Below are positions 52,770-62,769 of a stretch of DNA of 64,000 nt, piece by piece. The DNA comes from an uncultured Bacilli bacterium (GTDB lineage Bacteria; Bacillota_I; Bacilli_A; RF39; UBA660), in the NCBI GenBank assembly GCA_949451605.1, contig CASTSB010000004.1, positions 1 through 64,000 of the forward strand, read 5' to 3'. Each line of letters begins with the position of its first letter. The stretch's first letter is position 1. Below the pieces are notes generated by a model that saw only the letters and a program-made list of their open reading frames with translations, had not been told where the DNA came from and did no database searches. The position numbers and the translations under genes are program-made.

Positions 52770-54911
52770 CTATTCAGTATTAAATTTTGGATTTAAGGTT
52801 AGCGTAATTTCCATACCAGGTGTTATTTGAGTATCCTTTGGAATAGATTGTTCAGTAACATATCCTGTTCCATTCAAAACCACTTTTAGTCCTAATTTTT
52901 CTAATAGGTTTTTAGCAATTTTTCCTGAAATATTGATAACTTCTGGAACAGTAATATTATTATCATTTGTTATTAAGTAAACTGTATCTTTATTTGTTAT
53001 TGTTGTGTTTTTTTCTGGTGTTTGCTTTATAACTTTATTACCATTTCCAATGACTATATAATTTATATTATTTGTTTCAAGTTCAGTTTTAACATTATCT
53101 AATTTTTTATTAATATAATTGTCAACTTTATAATCCTTTATTTCTATTGTAGAAGATTTAGAATCTTCATTACCATAGTATTTAGAAATATTAGTGACGA
53201 TATCTTTTACAGCATTTGATATAGGTTTCTGAGATCCTGCAGTTGGTCTTTTAACTGCTGCATATATAATAATTTGTGGATCACTTTTAGGGTATATACC
53301 TGAGAAAGAGGAAATTATGTCGTCTTTTCCAGTAAGGTAACCTGCTGAATTTTCATCAGAGATTTGACTTGTTCCAGTCTTTCCAATTAACTCTCCACCA
53401 TCTATTCTGTAACCGCTACCAGTATTACCAATACCATTTACACAATCATCCATTAAAGTAATCATCTTTTGTACAGTTTTTGTAGAAGCAACTCTTTCTA
53501 TTTCGTCTTTTTTATTTTCGATAATAACTTCTTCTGTATCTGGATTTACTATTTTCTTTACTATATATGGACTAAGTAACATTCCATCGTTAGTAAGGGA
53601 AGTCATAGCTTGAATCATCTGAATTGGAGTTATAGTTATACCTTGACCAAACCCAGCATTGTATATTTCTGTTTCATATTTAAATTCTAAGTTTCCTCTA
53701 TTTTCATTTGGAAGAGAAATTCTTGTTTTTTTACCGAATCCTAAAAGCCTATAATATTGGCGAAGCATTAAACTATTCATATGCCTATTAATTATATTAA
53801 TTACAGCAACGTTACTACTCATAGCATAACCTTTATCATAAGTTAGTGTTCCCCAACCATTTCTATTCCAGTCACCTATTACTGTTCCATCAGTTGTTGT
53901 GTATGTACCTGATGCATAAGTTTCATTACCATCATAAACTCCATTTTCCATAGCAGCCATATATGTGAATGTTTTCATAGTAGATCCTGGTTCATAAGGA
54001 GAGGCTACTAAAAGATCAAGATAATTAGTAATATTTCTTTTATTAGGATCAAAAGATGGTGATGAGGCAGTTCCTAAAATAGCTCCAGTCTTAGCATCTG
54101 CTACTGTTATAGTAAACCAATCCCAGTCATATGATTCATCTTCTTTTTGCATAGCTTGTTCAATATAAAATTGAATATTACTATCGATTGTTAAATATAT
54201 ATTTTTCCCTTGCTGAGCATCTTTTTTAATTGAATTTGTACCAGATATTTTATAGCCATTTAAATCCTTTTGATATTTGATAAAGCCATCTTCTCCAGAT
54301 AGTAAATCATTATAGTGCTTTTCAATTCCCATTTCACCATTTAATGATCCATCTTCAGTTTGCTTAGCATATCCAATAGTATAAGATGCAAAATCCCCTT
54401 TAGGATAGTATCTTTTATAGCTTTCTATAAAATCTATACCTGGTAAATCTAATTCATCAATTTTTTTCTTTTCTATTTCGCTTAAACCCTTACCTGCTTT
54501 TCCAAACTCTGTTTGATATCTATTTTCTTTATTCAAAAATTCTAAGATTTCCTCTTTAGATAAATTGATTACAGTAGCTAAAGCTTCAGCTGTTTTTTCT
54601 TTGTCTACAACGTGCTGTGGTTTTTTCTTATCTATAGTTCTTTTAGGATCAAGATACGCAATTAATGTATATGAAGTAACTGTTTGGGCTAGTACGTCAT
54701 TATTATTTGAATAAATCGTTCCTCTTTTTGCACTTAAAGTTACTGTTTTAGTAGTTCTTTTACTGGCTAATTGTTTTAAATTAATTCCATCTATTTCACT
54801 TGATAAAGCCAACTGACATAATCTTAATATCATTATTACAAACAAAAAAAGAAATCCAAAAATAATAAGCGGATTATATCTTATATTATTTTTATTTTTC
54901 TTTTTTTTCAA
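52770..54911 (-). CDS. pbpB: Class B penicillin-binding protein with two PASTA domains (PBP2B/FtsI-like)
   Basis: The 713-residue DD-transpeptidase of the divisome has an N-terminal anchor (PLIIFGFLFLFVIMILRL), a dimerisation domain (SAKRGTIYSNNNDVLAQTV), EPGSTMKTF (S-x-x-K), YAMSSNVAVINI (S-x-N) and LIGKTGTSQI (K-T-G). Two PASTA repeats close it (KKLDNVKTELETNNINY..., VPEVINISGKIAKNLLEKL). Next to ftsL, it is the septal PBP in the classic mra operon order. Confidence 0.93.
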   Translation of the reverse strand: MKKKKNKNNIRYNPLIIFGFLFLFVIMILRLCQLALSSEIDGINLKQLASKRTTKTVTLSAKRGTIYSNNNDVLAQTVTSYTLIAYLDPKRTIDKKKPQHVVDKEKTAEALATVINLSKEEILEFLNKENRYQTEFGKAGKGLSEIEKKKIDELDLPGIDFIESYKRYYPKGDFASYTIGYAKQTEDGSLNGEMGIEKHYNDLLSGEDGFIKYQKDLNGYKISGTNSIKKDAQQGKNIYLTIDSNIQFYIEQAMQKEDESYDWDWFTITVADAKTGAILGTASSPSFDPNKRNITNYLDLLVASPYEPGSTMKTFTYMAAMENGVYDGNETYASGTYTTTDGTVIGDWNRNGWGTLTYDKGYAMSSNVAVINIINRHMNSLMLRQYYRLLGFGKKTRISLPNENRGNLEFKYETEIYNAGFGQGITITPIQMIQAMTSLTNDGMLLSPYIVKKIVNPDTEEVIIENKKDEIERVASTKTVQKMITLMDDCVNGIGNTGSGYRIDGGELIGKTGTSQISDENSAGYLTGKDDIISSFSGIYPKSDPQIIIYAAVKRPTAGSQKPISNAVKDIVTNISKYYGNEDSKSSTIEIKDYKVDNYINKKLDNVKTELETNNINYIVIGNGNKVIKQTPEKNTTITNKDTVYLITNDNNITVPEVINISGKIAKNLLEKLGLKVVLNGTGYVTEQSIPKDTQITPGMEITLTLNPKFNTE

Positions 54912-54939
54912 TTTGAATCACATCCTACTGTTGTTTAAA

Positions 54940-55251
54940 TTACTCTTTAGAATCATCTATTGTCTTTATGTTATTATTATTATAACTCAAACCTTGTTCT
55001 TCTGCAACTTCTTGTATTTTTGTAAGAGATGCAAGTTCATTTATTTCAACAGTTAAACTTTCATTACTTTTCTTTTGTTGTTCAATTGCTTTTTTTTCTT
55101 TTTCAACTTGGAAGTTTAACTTTGACAAAGTTGCTTGGGAAAACACAATTGATACCGGAGATAAAACAAAAACTAAAACAGCAAATACGTATAGTATTCT
55201 CTCAAATGGAGATAATTTAATTCTCTTTTTTAATTTTGTCTTTTTTTTCAT
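54940..55251 (-). CDS. ftsL: FtsL-like cell division protein
   Basis: The 103-residue protein has a basic N-terminus, a single membrane helix (ILYVFAVLVFVLSPVSIVFS) and an extracellular leucine-zipper-like coiled coil (KLNFQVEKEKKAIEQQKKSN) followed by EVAEEQGLS. These are the features of FtsL. It lies between rsmH and pbpB, the standard place for ftsL. Start ATG 55251 after AAAAGGGTGATAAAA; an in-frame GTG three codons earlier lies inside the RBS. Confidence 0.88.
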   Translation of the reverse strand: MKKKTKLKKRIKLSPFERILYVFAVLVFVLSPVSIVFSQATLSKLNFQVEKEKKAIEQQKKSNESLTVEINELASLTKIQEVAEEQGLSYNNNNIKTIDDSKE

Positions 55252-55265
55252 TTTTATCACCCTTT

Positions 55266-56198
55266 TTATTTTATTCTTTCAATAACTCGAAGTTTGGCAC
55301 TTCTTGCTCTTGGATTATTTTCTAATTCTTCTTTACTAGGTTCTATAGCTTTATTGCAAACTAATTTAAAATCTGGTAAAAATTCTTCTGGTATATTAGG
55401 AAGTCCTTTTACTTTTTCATCTATTTTAGTTACCTCTTTAAAGAAGTTTTTTACTATTCTATCTTCTAGTGAATGAAAAGTAATTACTGCTACTCTTCCT
55501 CCTATATTTAAGATAGATAAAGCTTGCTCTAGTGCTGGTTCAATAACATCCAATTCTTTATTAACTTCTATTCTTATGGCTTGAAATATTTGTCTTGCTG
55601 GATGTTTATCTTTTCTAAACTTCATAGGTACAGCAGTTTTTATAATTTCAACAAGTTCTAAAGTTGTTTCTATTTTTTTATTTTCTCTATACTCCACAAT
55701 TTTTTTAGCAATATTATTTGCAAATTTATCTTCGCCATATTTATAAAAAATTCTCGATAATTCTTCTTTTGAATAGTTATTTACAACTTCATATGCAGAT
55801 AGTTGATTATCTTTATCCATACGCATATCTAATTTAGCATCCTCATGATAAGAGAAGCCTCTTTCTTTTTCATCTAATTGAGGAGATGATACACCAAGAT
55901 CAAATAATACTCCATCTACTTTATGGATATCTAGCTCATTTAATTTTTCTTTTAAATAAGCAAAATTACTTTTTATTATAGTGAAGTTTGTACCAATCTC
56001 ATTCAAGCGATTGGTACTATGCCTAATTGCTTCACTATCTTGGTCAAAGGCGAATAAGAACCCCTTCTTAACTTTTGACAATATTTTACTACTATGTCCA
56101 CCATAACCTAATGTGCAATCAACAATTACACTGTCTTCTTTTAAATTTAATGAAGAAATTGATTCTTCTAGAAGTACACTTATATGTTTTTCCTTCAT
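55266..56198 (-). CDS. rsmH: 16S rRNA (cytosine(1402)-N4)-methyltransferase
   Basis: The 310-residue SAM-dependent enzyme methylates C1402 of 16S rRNA. Marks are HISVLLEE at the N-terminus, VDCTLGYGGHSS, FAFDQDSEA, GVLFDLGVSSPQLDE and FHSLEDRIVKNFF. It overlaps mraZ by four bases and is followed by ftsL. Confidence 0.97.
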   Translation of the reverse strand: MKEKHISVLLEESISSLNLKEDSVIVDCTLGYGGHSSKILSKVKKGFLFAFDQDSEAIRHSTNRLNEIGTNFTIIKSNFAYLKEKLNELDIHKVDGVLFDLGVSSPQLDEKERGFSYHEDAKLDMRMDKDNQLSAYEVVNNYSKEELSRIFYKYGEDKFANNIAKKIVEYRENKKIETTLELVEIIKTAVPMKFRKDKHPARQIFQAIRIEVNKELDVIEPALEQALSILNIGGRVAVITFHSLEDRIVKNFFKEVTKIDEKVKGLPNIPEEFLPDFKLVCNKAIEPSKEELENNPRARSAKLRVIERIK

Positions 56199-56632
56199 AA
56201 ACTCACACTCTCGTTAAATAAATTTTCAGCTATATCGGACATACTATCAAACGCAGAATCCATAAAATTATTCCAATTATCACTAGACCATATTTCTAAT
56301 CTACTTCCTACGCCTACTATTATGCATTCTTTTGTTATGTTGGCATAAGACAATTGCGGGGAGGCAATATTTACACGGCCTTGTTTATCAAATTCTGCTG
56401 CAGTAGCACCAGATAAGAAGAATCTTGAAAATTCTCTTGCATCTTTTTTAGTAAAAGGTAGGGTTTCAAGTTTTTGGGTAATGGCTAACCAGTTTTCTTT
56501 AGAGTATACATAAAGGCAATGTTCAATTCCTCTTGTTATAATAAATTCCTCACCTAAGTCTTCTCTAAACTTTGCAGGTATTATTAATCTTCCTTTTTCA
56601 TCAATCGAATGATGAAATTCACCCATAAACAT
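56195..56632 (-). CDS. mraZ: MraZ, DNA-binding regulator of the mra/dcw operon
   Basis: The 145-residue protein has two AbrB-like MraZ domains: FMGEFHHSIDEKGRLIIPAK in the first and GATAAEFDKQGRVNIASPQL in the second. It autoregulates its operon by binding repeats near its promoter. Start ATG 56632 after GTGGGGGATT, which gives the usual MFMGEFHHS beginning; the longer frame upstream crosses the operator. The four-base overlap with rsmH shows coupling. Confidence 0.95.
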   Translation of the reverse strand: MFMGEFHHSIDEKGRLIIPAKFREDLGEEFIITRGIEHCLYVYSKENWLAITQKLETLPFTKKDAREFSRFFLSGATAAEFDKQGRVNIASPQLSYANITKECIIVGVGSRLEIWSSDNWNNFMDSAFDSMSDIAENLFNESVSL

Positions 56633-56641
56633 AGTAATCCC

Positions 56642-56664
56642 CCACTTTTCACCATCTATTACCA
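56642..56664 (-). promoter_or_regulatory. Putative MraZ operator: three TGG repeats at exact 10-bp spacing
   Basis: On the minus strand TGGTAATAGA, TGGTGAAAAG and TGGGGG follow each other (CCA at 56642, 56652 and 56662 on the plus strand). One helical turn between repeats is the layout expected of MraZ boxes. The repeats lie between the -10 and the mraZ start, and the last overlaps the RBS. Confidence 0.75.
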
Positions 56665-56675
56665 CTGTTATCTAT

Positions 56676-56704
56676 AATATAACCAAATTAGATTAAAAAG
56701 TAAA
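56676..56704 (-). promoter_or_regulatory. Promoter of the mraZ operon
   Basis: Minus strand TTTACT (56699-56704), 17 bases, TATATT (56676-56681). The expected transcription start is directly before the operator repeats. Confidence 0.7.
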
Positions 56705-56756
56705 TTAGAAGATAATAATTTTTCCACACTTTACAAGAATTTACAAATTGTGGAGA

Positions 56757-56793
56757 AAGAAAAAAGTAATAGAAAATATTCTATTACTTTTTA
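56757..56793 (-). terminator. Terminator of the TPR protein gene
   Basis: A 14-base perfect inverted repeat (AAAAAGTAATAGAA / TTCTATTACTTTTT) overlapping the stop codon, followed by TTCTTTCT on the minus strand. Confidence 0.8.
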
Positions 56794-58292
56794 TAAAACT
56801 TAGCATAAAGCTTTTCTTTTTGTTTTTGAGCTTCTTTTTGGTATTTTTCTTTTACTCTTTGGAAGTCTTTTGGTCTTTGTTTTTGAGTACAATCCCCTGG
56901 ATACATAGTTATAATATTTTTAGTTCTAGGAGTTGTTACTACAATGTAACTATTTTGATTCTTTCCTATATTTTCATGATCAATAAGATATATGTCAAAT
57001 AATTCTCCATAGCATCTATTATCTTCTGTTAAAAGAGCTTTGGTATTATGAAACAGTTCTACTACATCTATATTTTCACTAAAAGGATTTCCATCTTTAC
57101 GATGATCTATAATGTGTTTTATTGCCTTTTCTTCTGAATAACTATATATTTGTCTTTCTCTATAACTATATTCAAAGTCGAATTCAAAATCTATGTTTTG
57201 ACATTTATTTAAAATAATTTCATAGTTTCTTAATAAATTTTTTTCAAAAATATTTGATTTTTTAGCTTTATCAAGTAGTATTTGCGCTTCTTCATATCTT
57301 TCCATTTCTATTAATAAATCTAAATATCCAGTATATGACTTTTCTTTCTTTCCTTTTGTTATTTTCATGTATTCTTTAAAGAAGTCTTCTGCTTCTTCAA
57401 AGTTATTATTTTTAAATTCTAAAAGTCCTAACAGAAAAGTAGCTTCATTTTTATCGTCTTCACTAAATTTTGTAGTTTTTTCAAAATACATTTTCGCATT
57501 ATCATAATCGCATTTAGACATATAAGCATTTCCTAAAAGGATATATGATCTACTAGCTACTAAATTATACTTGCAATTAATCAAAGTATCAGCTTTACTA
57601 ATAATTTCATCATACATTCCTAATTGAGAGCAAGCAAATAATCTATAGTATTCACATCTAAAGTATATTTCACTTTTAGGATCCAAATCATGCATTTTTT
57701 CAGATAAATTAATTACCTCCTGATAATTTTCAAGCATTTTTTCTAAATTCATAAGTTTAGCAAGATCGTAATCTCTTAAATTATCTTTGTCTATTTTATT
57801 TAGAGAGTCTTTTGCATTTTTTATATTTCCCATTTCTATATAGATATTTGCTTTAGCTAAAAAATATTCTGCACTGGCTTTATCAATTTTTTCTATATAT
57901 TCTAGGGCTTTTTTATATTGTTTTCTTTGGCAACTGATTATAGAAAGTATGGAGAGAGCGAAAGGTTCTGGATATTTACTACATTTAATAACTTCTGTTA
58001 AGATTTTTTCGCACTCTAAATATTTTTCTTCTTCAAAGAGTAAATAACAATATTGTAGTTTAGCTTCTAAAGCTATATTTCCTTTTGCATATGCTGCTCT
58101 TTCAAAATATTTTTTAGCTTCTTTTTTATTGTCTGTCTTCTTTAATATCATTCCACATAAGTATGGTCCTAAGCTGTTATCTGGATATTTTTCCATATAT
58201 TCATATATTTCTGTAAGAGCTTGGCCATACTGTTTATTATTATATAACTCTCTAATACTTAAATACCATTTTCTTCCAACATCTTTTGCCAT
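56784..58292 (-). CDS. TPR-repeat protein
   Basis: The 502-residue soluble protein contains about ten 34-residue helical repeats of TPR type, for example NKKEAKKYFERAAYAKGN and EYFLAKANIYIEMGNIKNAKDS. The last 130 residues form a different region (ENIDVVELFHNTKALL, NSYIVVTTPRTKNIITMYPG) and end with a basic helix. TPRs suggest protein binding; partner unknown. It lies directly upstream of mraZ, separated by a terminator. Confidence 0.8.
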   Translation of the reverse strand: MAKDVGRKWYLSIRELYNNKQYGQALTEIYEYMEKYPDNSLGPYLCGMILKKTDNKKEAKKYFERAAYAKGNIALEAKLQYCYLLFEEEKYLECEKILTEVIKCSKYPEPFALSILSIISCQRKQYKKALEYIEKIDKASAEYFLAKANIYIEMGNIKNAKDSLNKIDKDNLRDYDLAKLMNLEKMLENYQEVINLSEKMHDLDPKSEIYFRCEYYRLFACSQLGMYDEIISKADTLINCKYNLVASRSYILLGNAYMSKCDYDNAKMYFEKTTKFSEDDKNEATFLLGLLEFKNNNFEEAEDFFKEYMKITKGKKEKSYTGYLDLLIEMERYEEAQILLDKAKKSNIFEKNLLRNYEIILNKCQNIDFEFDFEYSYRERQIYSYSEEKAIKHIIDHRKDGNPFSENIDVVELFHNTKALLTEDNRCYGELFDIYLIDHENIGKNQNSYIVVTTPRTKNIITMYPGDCTQKQRPKDFQRVKEKYQKEAQKQKEKLYAKFYKK

Positions 58293-58338
58293 AATAATTA
58301 TCCCTTCCTTATACTATTCCTGAGTGCCTTATTATAAC

Positions 58339-58367
58339 AAAAAAGAAATTGTTTTTCAACAATTCCT
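58339..58367 (-). terminator. Terminator of the large leucine-rich-repeat protein gene
   Basis: GAAATTGTT-TTTC-AACAATTCC hairpin (one G-T) followed by TTTTTTGTT on the minus strand. Confidence 0.75.
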
Positions 58368-58370
58368 AAA

Positions 58371-60941
58371 TTATGCTTTTATTTCTACATTTACTCCTGT
58401 TCTATTTATATCTGCAAGTCTTGCATTTATATAAGATTGTGCAGAAGAATCCTTTACATATATTGTAACTAAACTATTACATATATTAAACATCTGTGTA
58501 TTATAATTAATTAAGCTAAAATCAAAACTACTTATGTCTAAAGTTACAAGAGCTTGGCAATTCTTAAAAGTATAAGCCATGTCCGTTACTTGACTTGTAT
58601 TAAAGTTACTTAAATTTAAGTTTTCTAATTTATAACATGAATTAAACATTTCTCGCATACTTGTTAAACTAGTTGTAACAAAATTAGATAAGTCCAGTGT
58701 AACAATTTGTGTACAGGATAAAAACATAGATTGCATAGTTGTAACTTTTTCAGTATTAAAACTACTCAAATCTAAAGATGTTAAGCCTGTACAGCCATAA
58801 AACATAAATGATAATTTTTTAACATTGTTTGTATTAAAGTTAGTTAGATTAATAGTTTTTAAACCACTACAATAATAAAACATTCCACCTAAATCAGTTG
58901 CATTACTAGTATTAAAATTAGAAACATCTAAAGTTGATAATTTCTTACAATAATAAAACATCATATAAAAATCAGTTACATTATCAGTTACAAAATTGGA
59001 TACATTAAGTAATGTTAATTCCTGACAATTATAAAACATTGAATTTAGTTTTTGAGCATTATTTGTATTAAACATATTAACATTAAAATCTTCATTATTT
59101 AAATTAGTTAAAGCGCTACAGTTTTTAAATAAGCCAGTAAAATCAGTAACATTATTAGTTATAAATTTGCTATTATTTATTTTTATGTTTGCTAAGATTT
59201 TACAATTATTAAACATTTCCTTTAAATTCGTAACATTAGCAGTATTAAAATTACTTATATCTAAAGAAGTAATAAGTTTACAATTTGCAAACATAGACTG
59301 CATATTTTCTGCACTACTAGTATCAAATGTATTTACATTAATATCAACACTATTTAAGTTTGATAATTTTTCACACGAATTAAATAAGTAATAAAAATTA
59401 GTAACTTTGCTTGTCTTAAACTTATTATGATCTATTTTTAAAGAAGATAAATTTGTACAATTGGAAAACATACTATTCATAGCATCTACATTTCTTGTAT
59501 CGAAACTAGTTAAATCTAATGAAGTTAACGAACTACAACTATTAAACATCGAATTCATTTTTGTAACATTTGATGTATTAAAATTACTTGTATTTATATT
59601 AGCTAGATTTTTACAATTATAAAACATGCTTGAACAGTCAGTAAGTCCCGTCATTGTAAGTGTATCAATATTAGTAAGATTAACACAACCATACAAAAAG
59701 CTTTCGGCATTTACTGTTGAGTTTACTTGAAAATTGGAAATAGTGGTTAATTGATTACAAAACATAAACATTTTAGAAAGATTATTTAATGAGTTAGTAG
59801 AGAAATTTTCAACACTTTGTAAACCTGTGCAAGAATAGAACATACTTGATGTATTTTCTAAATAACTTGAATTGAAATTATTTAAATCAAAAGAACTTAG
59901 TTTTTCACAAGATGAAAAAAATCTAGCAGTAGTTTTTAACTTAGGTAAGTTGAAATGGCTTAAATCTATACTTGTTATACTTTTGCAATAATTAAACATT
60001 CCTTCCATCGTAGTTACATTATCTGTTACAAAATTACTAATATTTAAATCAGTAAGAGAAGCACAATTGTAAAACATTTCTGACATGTCTTTAACATCAT
60101 TTGTGATAAGATTGGTTGTATCTATTTTGGTTACTGTTTTAAGAAAGCCAAATAATCTATTTGAATTAGGATTAGCTATTACTCCTCCATCTTGTCCGAT
60201 ATATATTTCATATAATCCATTAGAATCTTTATCTTCTGCATATAGCTTTATACTATCAGATTTGTCATAAGATATATCAAAATATTTTTTTCCATTAAAA
60301 TCAATGGCATCTTCTGAAACATCATCATTGTCTTTAAATGAAACTGATTCTATTTTATTTTTTGTTATTGTCGTATTAAAATAAGGATTATTTTCTCCAA
60401 ATTTATCCGCTGTTTGTAAAAAACTCTCAACATATTTTTTAAATTTAAAGTTTAGATTTATATTAAAAGTAGTAGATGTTGAAGAAAAAACTCCATCTTT
60501 ATATTTTATAGTTAGCATTATTGTTTTGGTAAAACCTAGGGAGCATTTATTATTTTGACACAATTTATCTCCTATGTTGTAGTCAGTTAGTACATATTCT
60601 AAGTTATCTGGAAGACCTGTAATTGATGATAGCTTCATTTCTTGGTTTCCGGTATTTGTTATATCAACAGCATAAGATACAGTTGATCCACTATTAGGTA
60701 AAAGTGTTCCTACTTTTATACTTGCTTTATTATAGTCTTCTGATAATGATGTACCACTATTAGTTACTCCATTTACTCTTAGTCCTGTTATTCTTATATC
60801 TTGTTTAATTCTTATATCAGAAACTATACCTGTAATATTTAAGACACTATTAAAAGATGCATAAGCTAAAGATAAACCTATGACCATGGCTACAATTAGT
60901 ATAGATAAGTTTTTACTATTAACAAATCTTTTAAAACTCAT
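58371..60941 (-). CDS. Very large BspA-like leucine-rich-repeat surface protein
   Basis: The 856-residue protein begins with a basic stretch and one hydrophobic segment (LSILIVAMVIGLSLAYASF), then a beta-rich domain of about 180 residues with two cysteines (LCQNNKCSL). The linker has NGLYEIYIGQDGG, as in the 134 gene product. From about residue 265 it holds some two dozen repeats of 22-25 residues (L..LDISNFNT.NVT....MF..C). The C-terminus (YVKDSSAQSYINARLAD) matches the C-terminal part of the other BspA-like gene. It likely forms an elongated surface solenoid for adhesion. Confidence 0.88.
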   Translation of the reverse strand: MSFKRFVNSKNLSILIVAMVIGLSLAYASFNSVLNITGIVSDIRIKQDIRITGLRVNGVTNSGTSLSEDYNKASIKVGTLLPNSGSTVSYAVDITNTGNQEMKLSSITGLPDNLEYVLTDYNIGDKLCQNNKCSLGFTKTIMLTIKYKDGVFSSTSTTFNINLNFKFKKYVESFLQTADKFGENNPYFNTTITKNKIESVSFKDNDDVSEDAIDFNGKKYFDISYDKSDSIKLYAEDKDSNGLYEIYIGQDGGVIANPNSNRLFGFLKTVTKIDTTNLITNDVKDMSEMFYNCASLTDLNISNFVTDNVTTMEGMFNYCKSITSIDLSHFNLPKLKTTARFFSSCEKLSSFDLNNFNSSYLENTSSMFYSCTGLQSVENFSTNSLNNLSKMFMFCNQLTTISNFQVNSTVNAESFLYGCVNLTNIDTLTMTGLTDCSSMFYNCKNLANINTSNFNTSNVTKMNSMFNSCSSLTSLDLTSFDTRNVDAMNSMFSNCTNLSSLKIDHNKFKTSKVTNFYYLFNSCEKLSNLNSVDINVNTFDTSSAENMQSMFANCKLITSLDISNFNTANVTNLKEMFNNCKILANIKINNSKFITNNVTDFTGLFKNCSALTNLNNEDFNVNMFNTNNAQKLNSMFYNCQELTLLNVSNFVTDNVTDFYMMFYYCKKLSTLDVSNFNTSNATDLGGMFYYCSGLKTINLTNFNTNNVKKLSFMFYGCTGLTSLDLSSFNTEKVTTMQSMFLSCTQIVTLDLSNFVTTSLTSMREMFNSCYKLENLNLSNFNTSQVTDMAYTFKNCQALVTLDISSFDFSLINYNTQMFNICNSLVTIYVKDSSAQSYINARLADINRTGVNVEIKA

Positions 60942-60973
60942 TTAAGACCTTCCTATTCTTTATTAATTTTAAC

Positions 60974-60999
60974 AAAAAAAGAGGATTTATTCAATCCTC
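60974..60999 (-). terminator. Terminator of thrS
   Basis: GAGGATT-TATTC-AATCCTC hairpin followed by seven T on the minus strand. Confidence 0.85.
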
Positions 61000-61005
61000 T
61001 CTCTT

Positions 61006-62769
61006 TTATTTTCTTAATGATTTATTATCTATTTCTTCTTTTAGCAGTTTTATGAATTCGTCTACTCTTACTGTTGTTGTTTCTTTTTGGCTAAATAATC
61101 TATAGGAAATTGTTCTATCTTCTTTTTCTTTATCACCTAAAACTAATGTATAAGGTACTTTTGCTGTTTGTGCTTCTCTTAATCTGTAACCTAATTTTTC
61201 ATTTCTATCATCAAGTTCTACTCTTATATTTTCATTTTTTAATAACTCATAGATTTCTTCGGCATACTCTCCTTGATACTCAGGATTTACAGGTATAACT
61301 TTTACTTGTAGCGGTGCTAGCCAAGTTGGGAATGCACCTTTAGTTTCTTCGATAATGAATGCTGTAAATCTATCAAATGTTCCAAAGATTGCCCTATGTA
61401 GAACTACTGGAATTTGTTTTTCTCCATTACTATCAATATAATTTAGTTCAAATCTTCTTGGTAATAAGAAGTCTAATTGACAAGTTGATAAAGTTACTTC
61501 TGGTCCTACTGCAGGTTTTACTTCTACATCTAATTTTGGTCCATAGAATGCAGCTTCTCCTTCTGCTTCAAAATATTCTACTCCTAATTCATTTAAAACT
61601 TCTCTTAATTTGTTTTCAGCATTATTCCACATTTCATCATCGTCAAAATATTTTTCTTTATCATTTTTATCTCTTAATGATAATCTAAATTTATAATCTT
61701 TAATGCCAAAATCTTTATAAACATCTAATATTAAACTTACTACACGTTTAAATTCTTCTCCAATTTGATCAGGTCTTACAAAAAGGTGAGCATCATTTTG
61801 ACACATACAACGAACTCTTTCTAGTCCTTTTACTGCACCACTTGCTTCATATCTAAAGTCTGTTGCGAATTCACCTATTCTTATTGGCAAATCTCTATAT
61901 GAATGCATTTTATTTTTATAAACTAACATATGATGAGGACAATTCATTGGACGAAGAACAAATTCTTCATCATCAACTTTCATTGTAGGAAACATATTTT
62001 CTTTATAATGATCCCAGTGTCCAGAAGTTTTATACAAGTTTGTTGTTCCAACACATGGAGTATATACATGGCTATATCCCATCTTCTTTTCTTTTGCATA
62101 TATATAGTTTTCTAACTCTTTACGAATAATTGCGCCATTCGGTAACCAAAGGGGCATACCTGAACCTACTAATTCATGAGACATAAATAGTTCTTGTTCT
62201 TTCCCTATTTTTCTGTGATCTCTTTCTTTAGCCTCTTCTAATTCTTTCAAATGAGCTTCTAAATCTTCTTCATTTTTAAAGCAAATTCCGTAGATTCTTT
62301 GAAGCATTTTATTATTAGCATCACCTTTCCAGTAAGCACCACTAAACTTTAATAATTTAAAGTATTTTAGTTCTTTAACTGTTTCTACATGAGGACCTCT
62401 GCATAAGTCAGTAAAGTCTCCTTGAGAATAGCAACTAATAACTGTATCTTCTTCATCCATTCTTTCGATTAAATCTATTTTATATTCATCATCTTTAAAT
62501 TTTTCTAAAGCCTCTTCTTTTGAAAGTTCTTGTCTAATTATTCTCTTTCCATCTTTCGCAAGTTTTTTCATTTCGTGTTCTATTTTAGGAATATCTTCTT
62601 CTGTTAATTTATAATCTCCTAAATCTATATCATAGTAAAAACCTTCTTCAATTACTGGTCCTACCCAAAATTTAGCTTGTGGGTATAAATGTTTTACCGC
62701 TTGGGCAAGTAAATGTGCACATGAATGATTCATTACACTTAATTCTTTATTTTCTTTAATATTTATCAT
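61006..62769 (-). CDS. thrS: Threonyl-tRNA synthetase without an N-terminal TGS domain
   Basis: The 587-residue enzyme charges tRNA-Thr. The editing domain is present: [11 protein letters not shown] (H-x3-H) and DLCRGPHV (C-x3-H). Class II motifs include the motif 2 region [15 protein letters not shown] and the motif 3 region [12 protein letters not shown], with zinc ligands in [10 protein letters not shown]. The C-terminal anticodon-binding domain starts near [10 protein letters not shown]. Compared with the usual roughly 640 residues, the TGS domain is missing: the protein reaches the editing domain within about 15 residues. Its start overlaps the preceding 68-residue ORF by four bases, and a T-box lies upstream. 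Confidence 0.96.
   Translation of the reverse strand: MINIKENKELSVMNHSCAHLLAQAVKHLYPQAKFWVGPVIEEGFYYDIDLGDYKLTEEDIPKIEHEMKKLAKDGKRIIRQELSKEEALEKFKDDEYKIDLIERMDEEDTVISCYSQGDFTDLCRGPHVETVKELKYFKLLKFSGAYWKGDANNKMLQRIYGICFKNEEDLEAHLKELEEAKERDHRKIGKEQELFMSHELVGSGMPLWLPNGAIIRKELENYIYAKEKKMGYSHVYTPCVGTTNLYKTSGHWDHYKENMFPTMKVDDEEFVLRPMNCPHHMLVYKNKMHSYRDLPIRIGEFATDFRYEASGAVKGLERVRCMCQNDAHLFVRPDQIGEEFKRVVSLILDVYKDFGIKDYKFRLSLRDKNDKEKYFDDDEMWNNAENKLREVLNELGVEYFEAEGEAAFYGPKLDVEVKPAVGPEVTLSTCQLDFLLPRRFELNYIDSNGEKQIPVVLHRAIFGTFDRFTAFIIEETKGAFPTWLAPLQVKVIPVNPEYQGEYAEEIYELLKNENIRVELDDRNEKLGYRLREAQTAKVPYTLVLGDKEKEDRTISYRLFSQKETTTVRVDEFIKLLKEEIDNKSLRK

Noticed and set aside
52466-52783. Plus-strand ORF of 105 residues
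   Set aside because: Antisense to the TasA-like gene at 52231, with no RBS; a shadow frame.
61377-61688. Plus-strand ORF of 103 residues
   Set aside because: It lies wholly opposite the conserved thrS coding region and has Leu-rich low-complexity translation typical of an antisense shadow.
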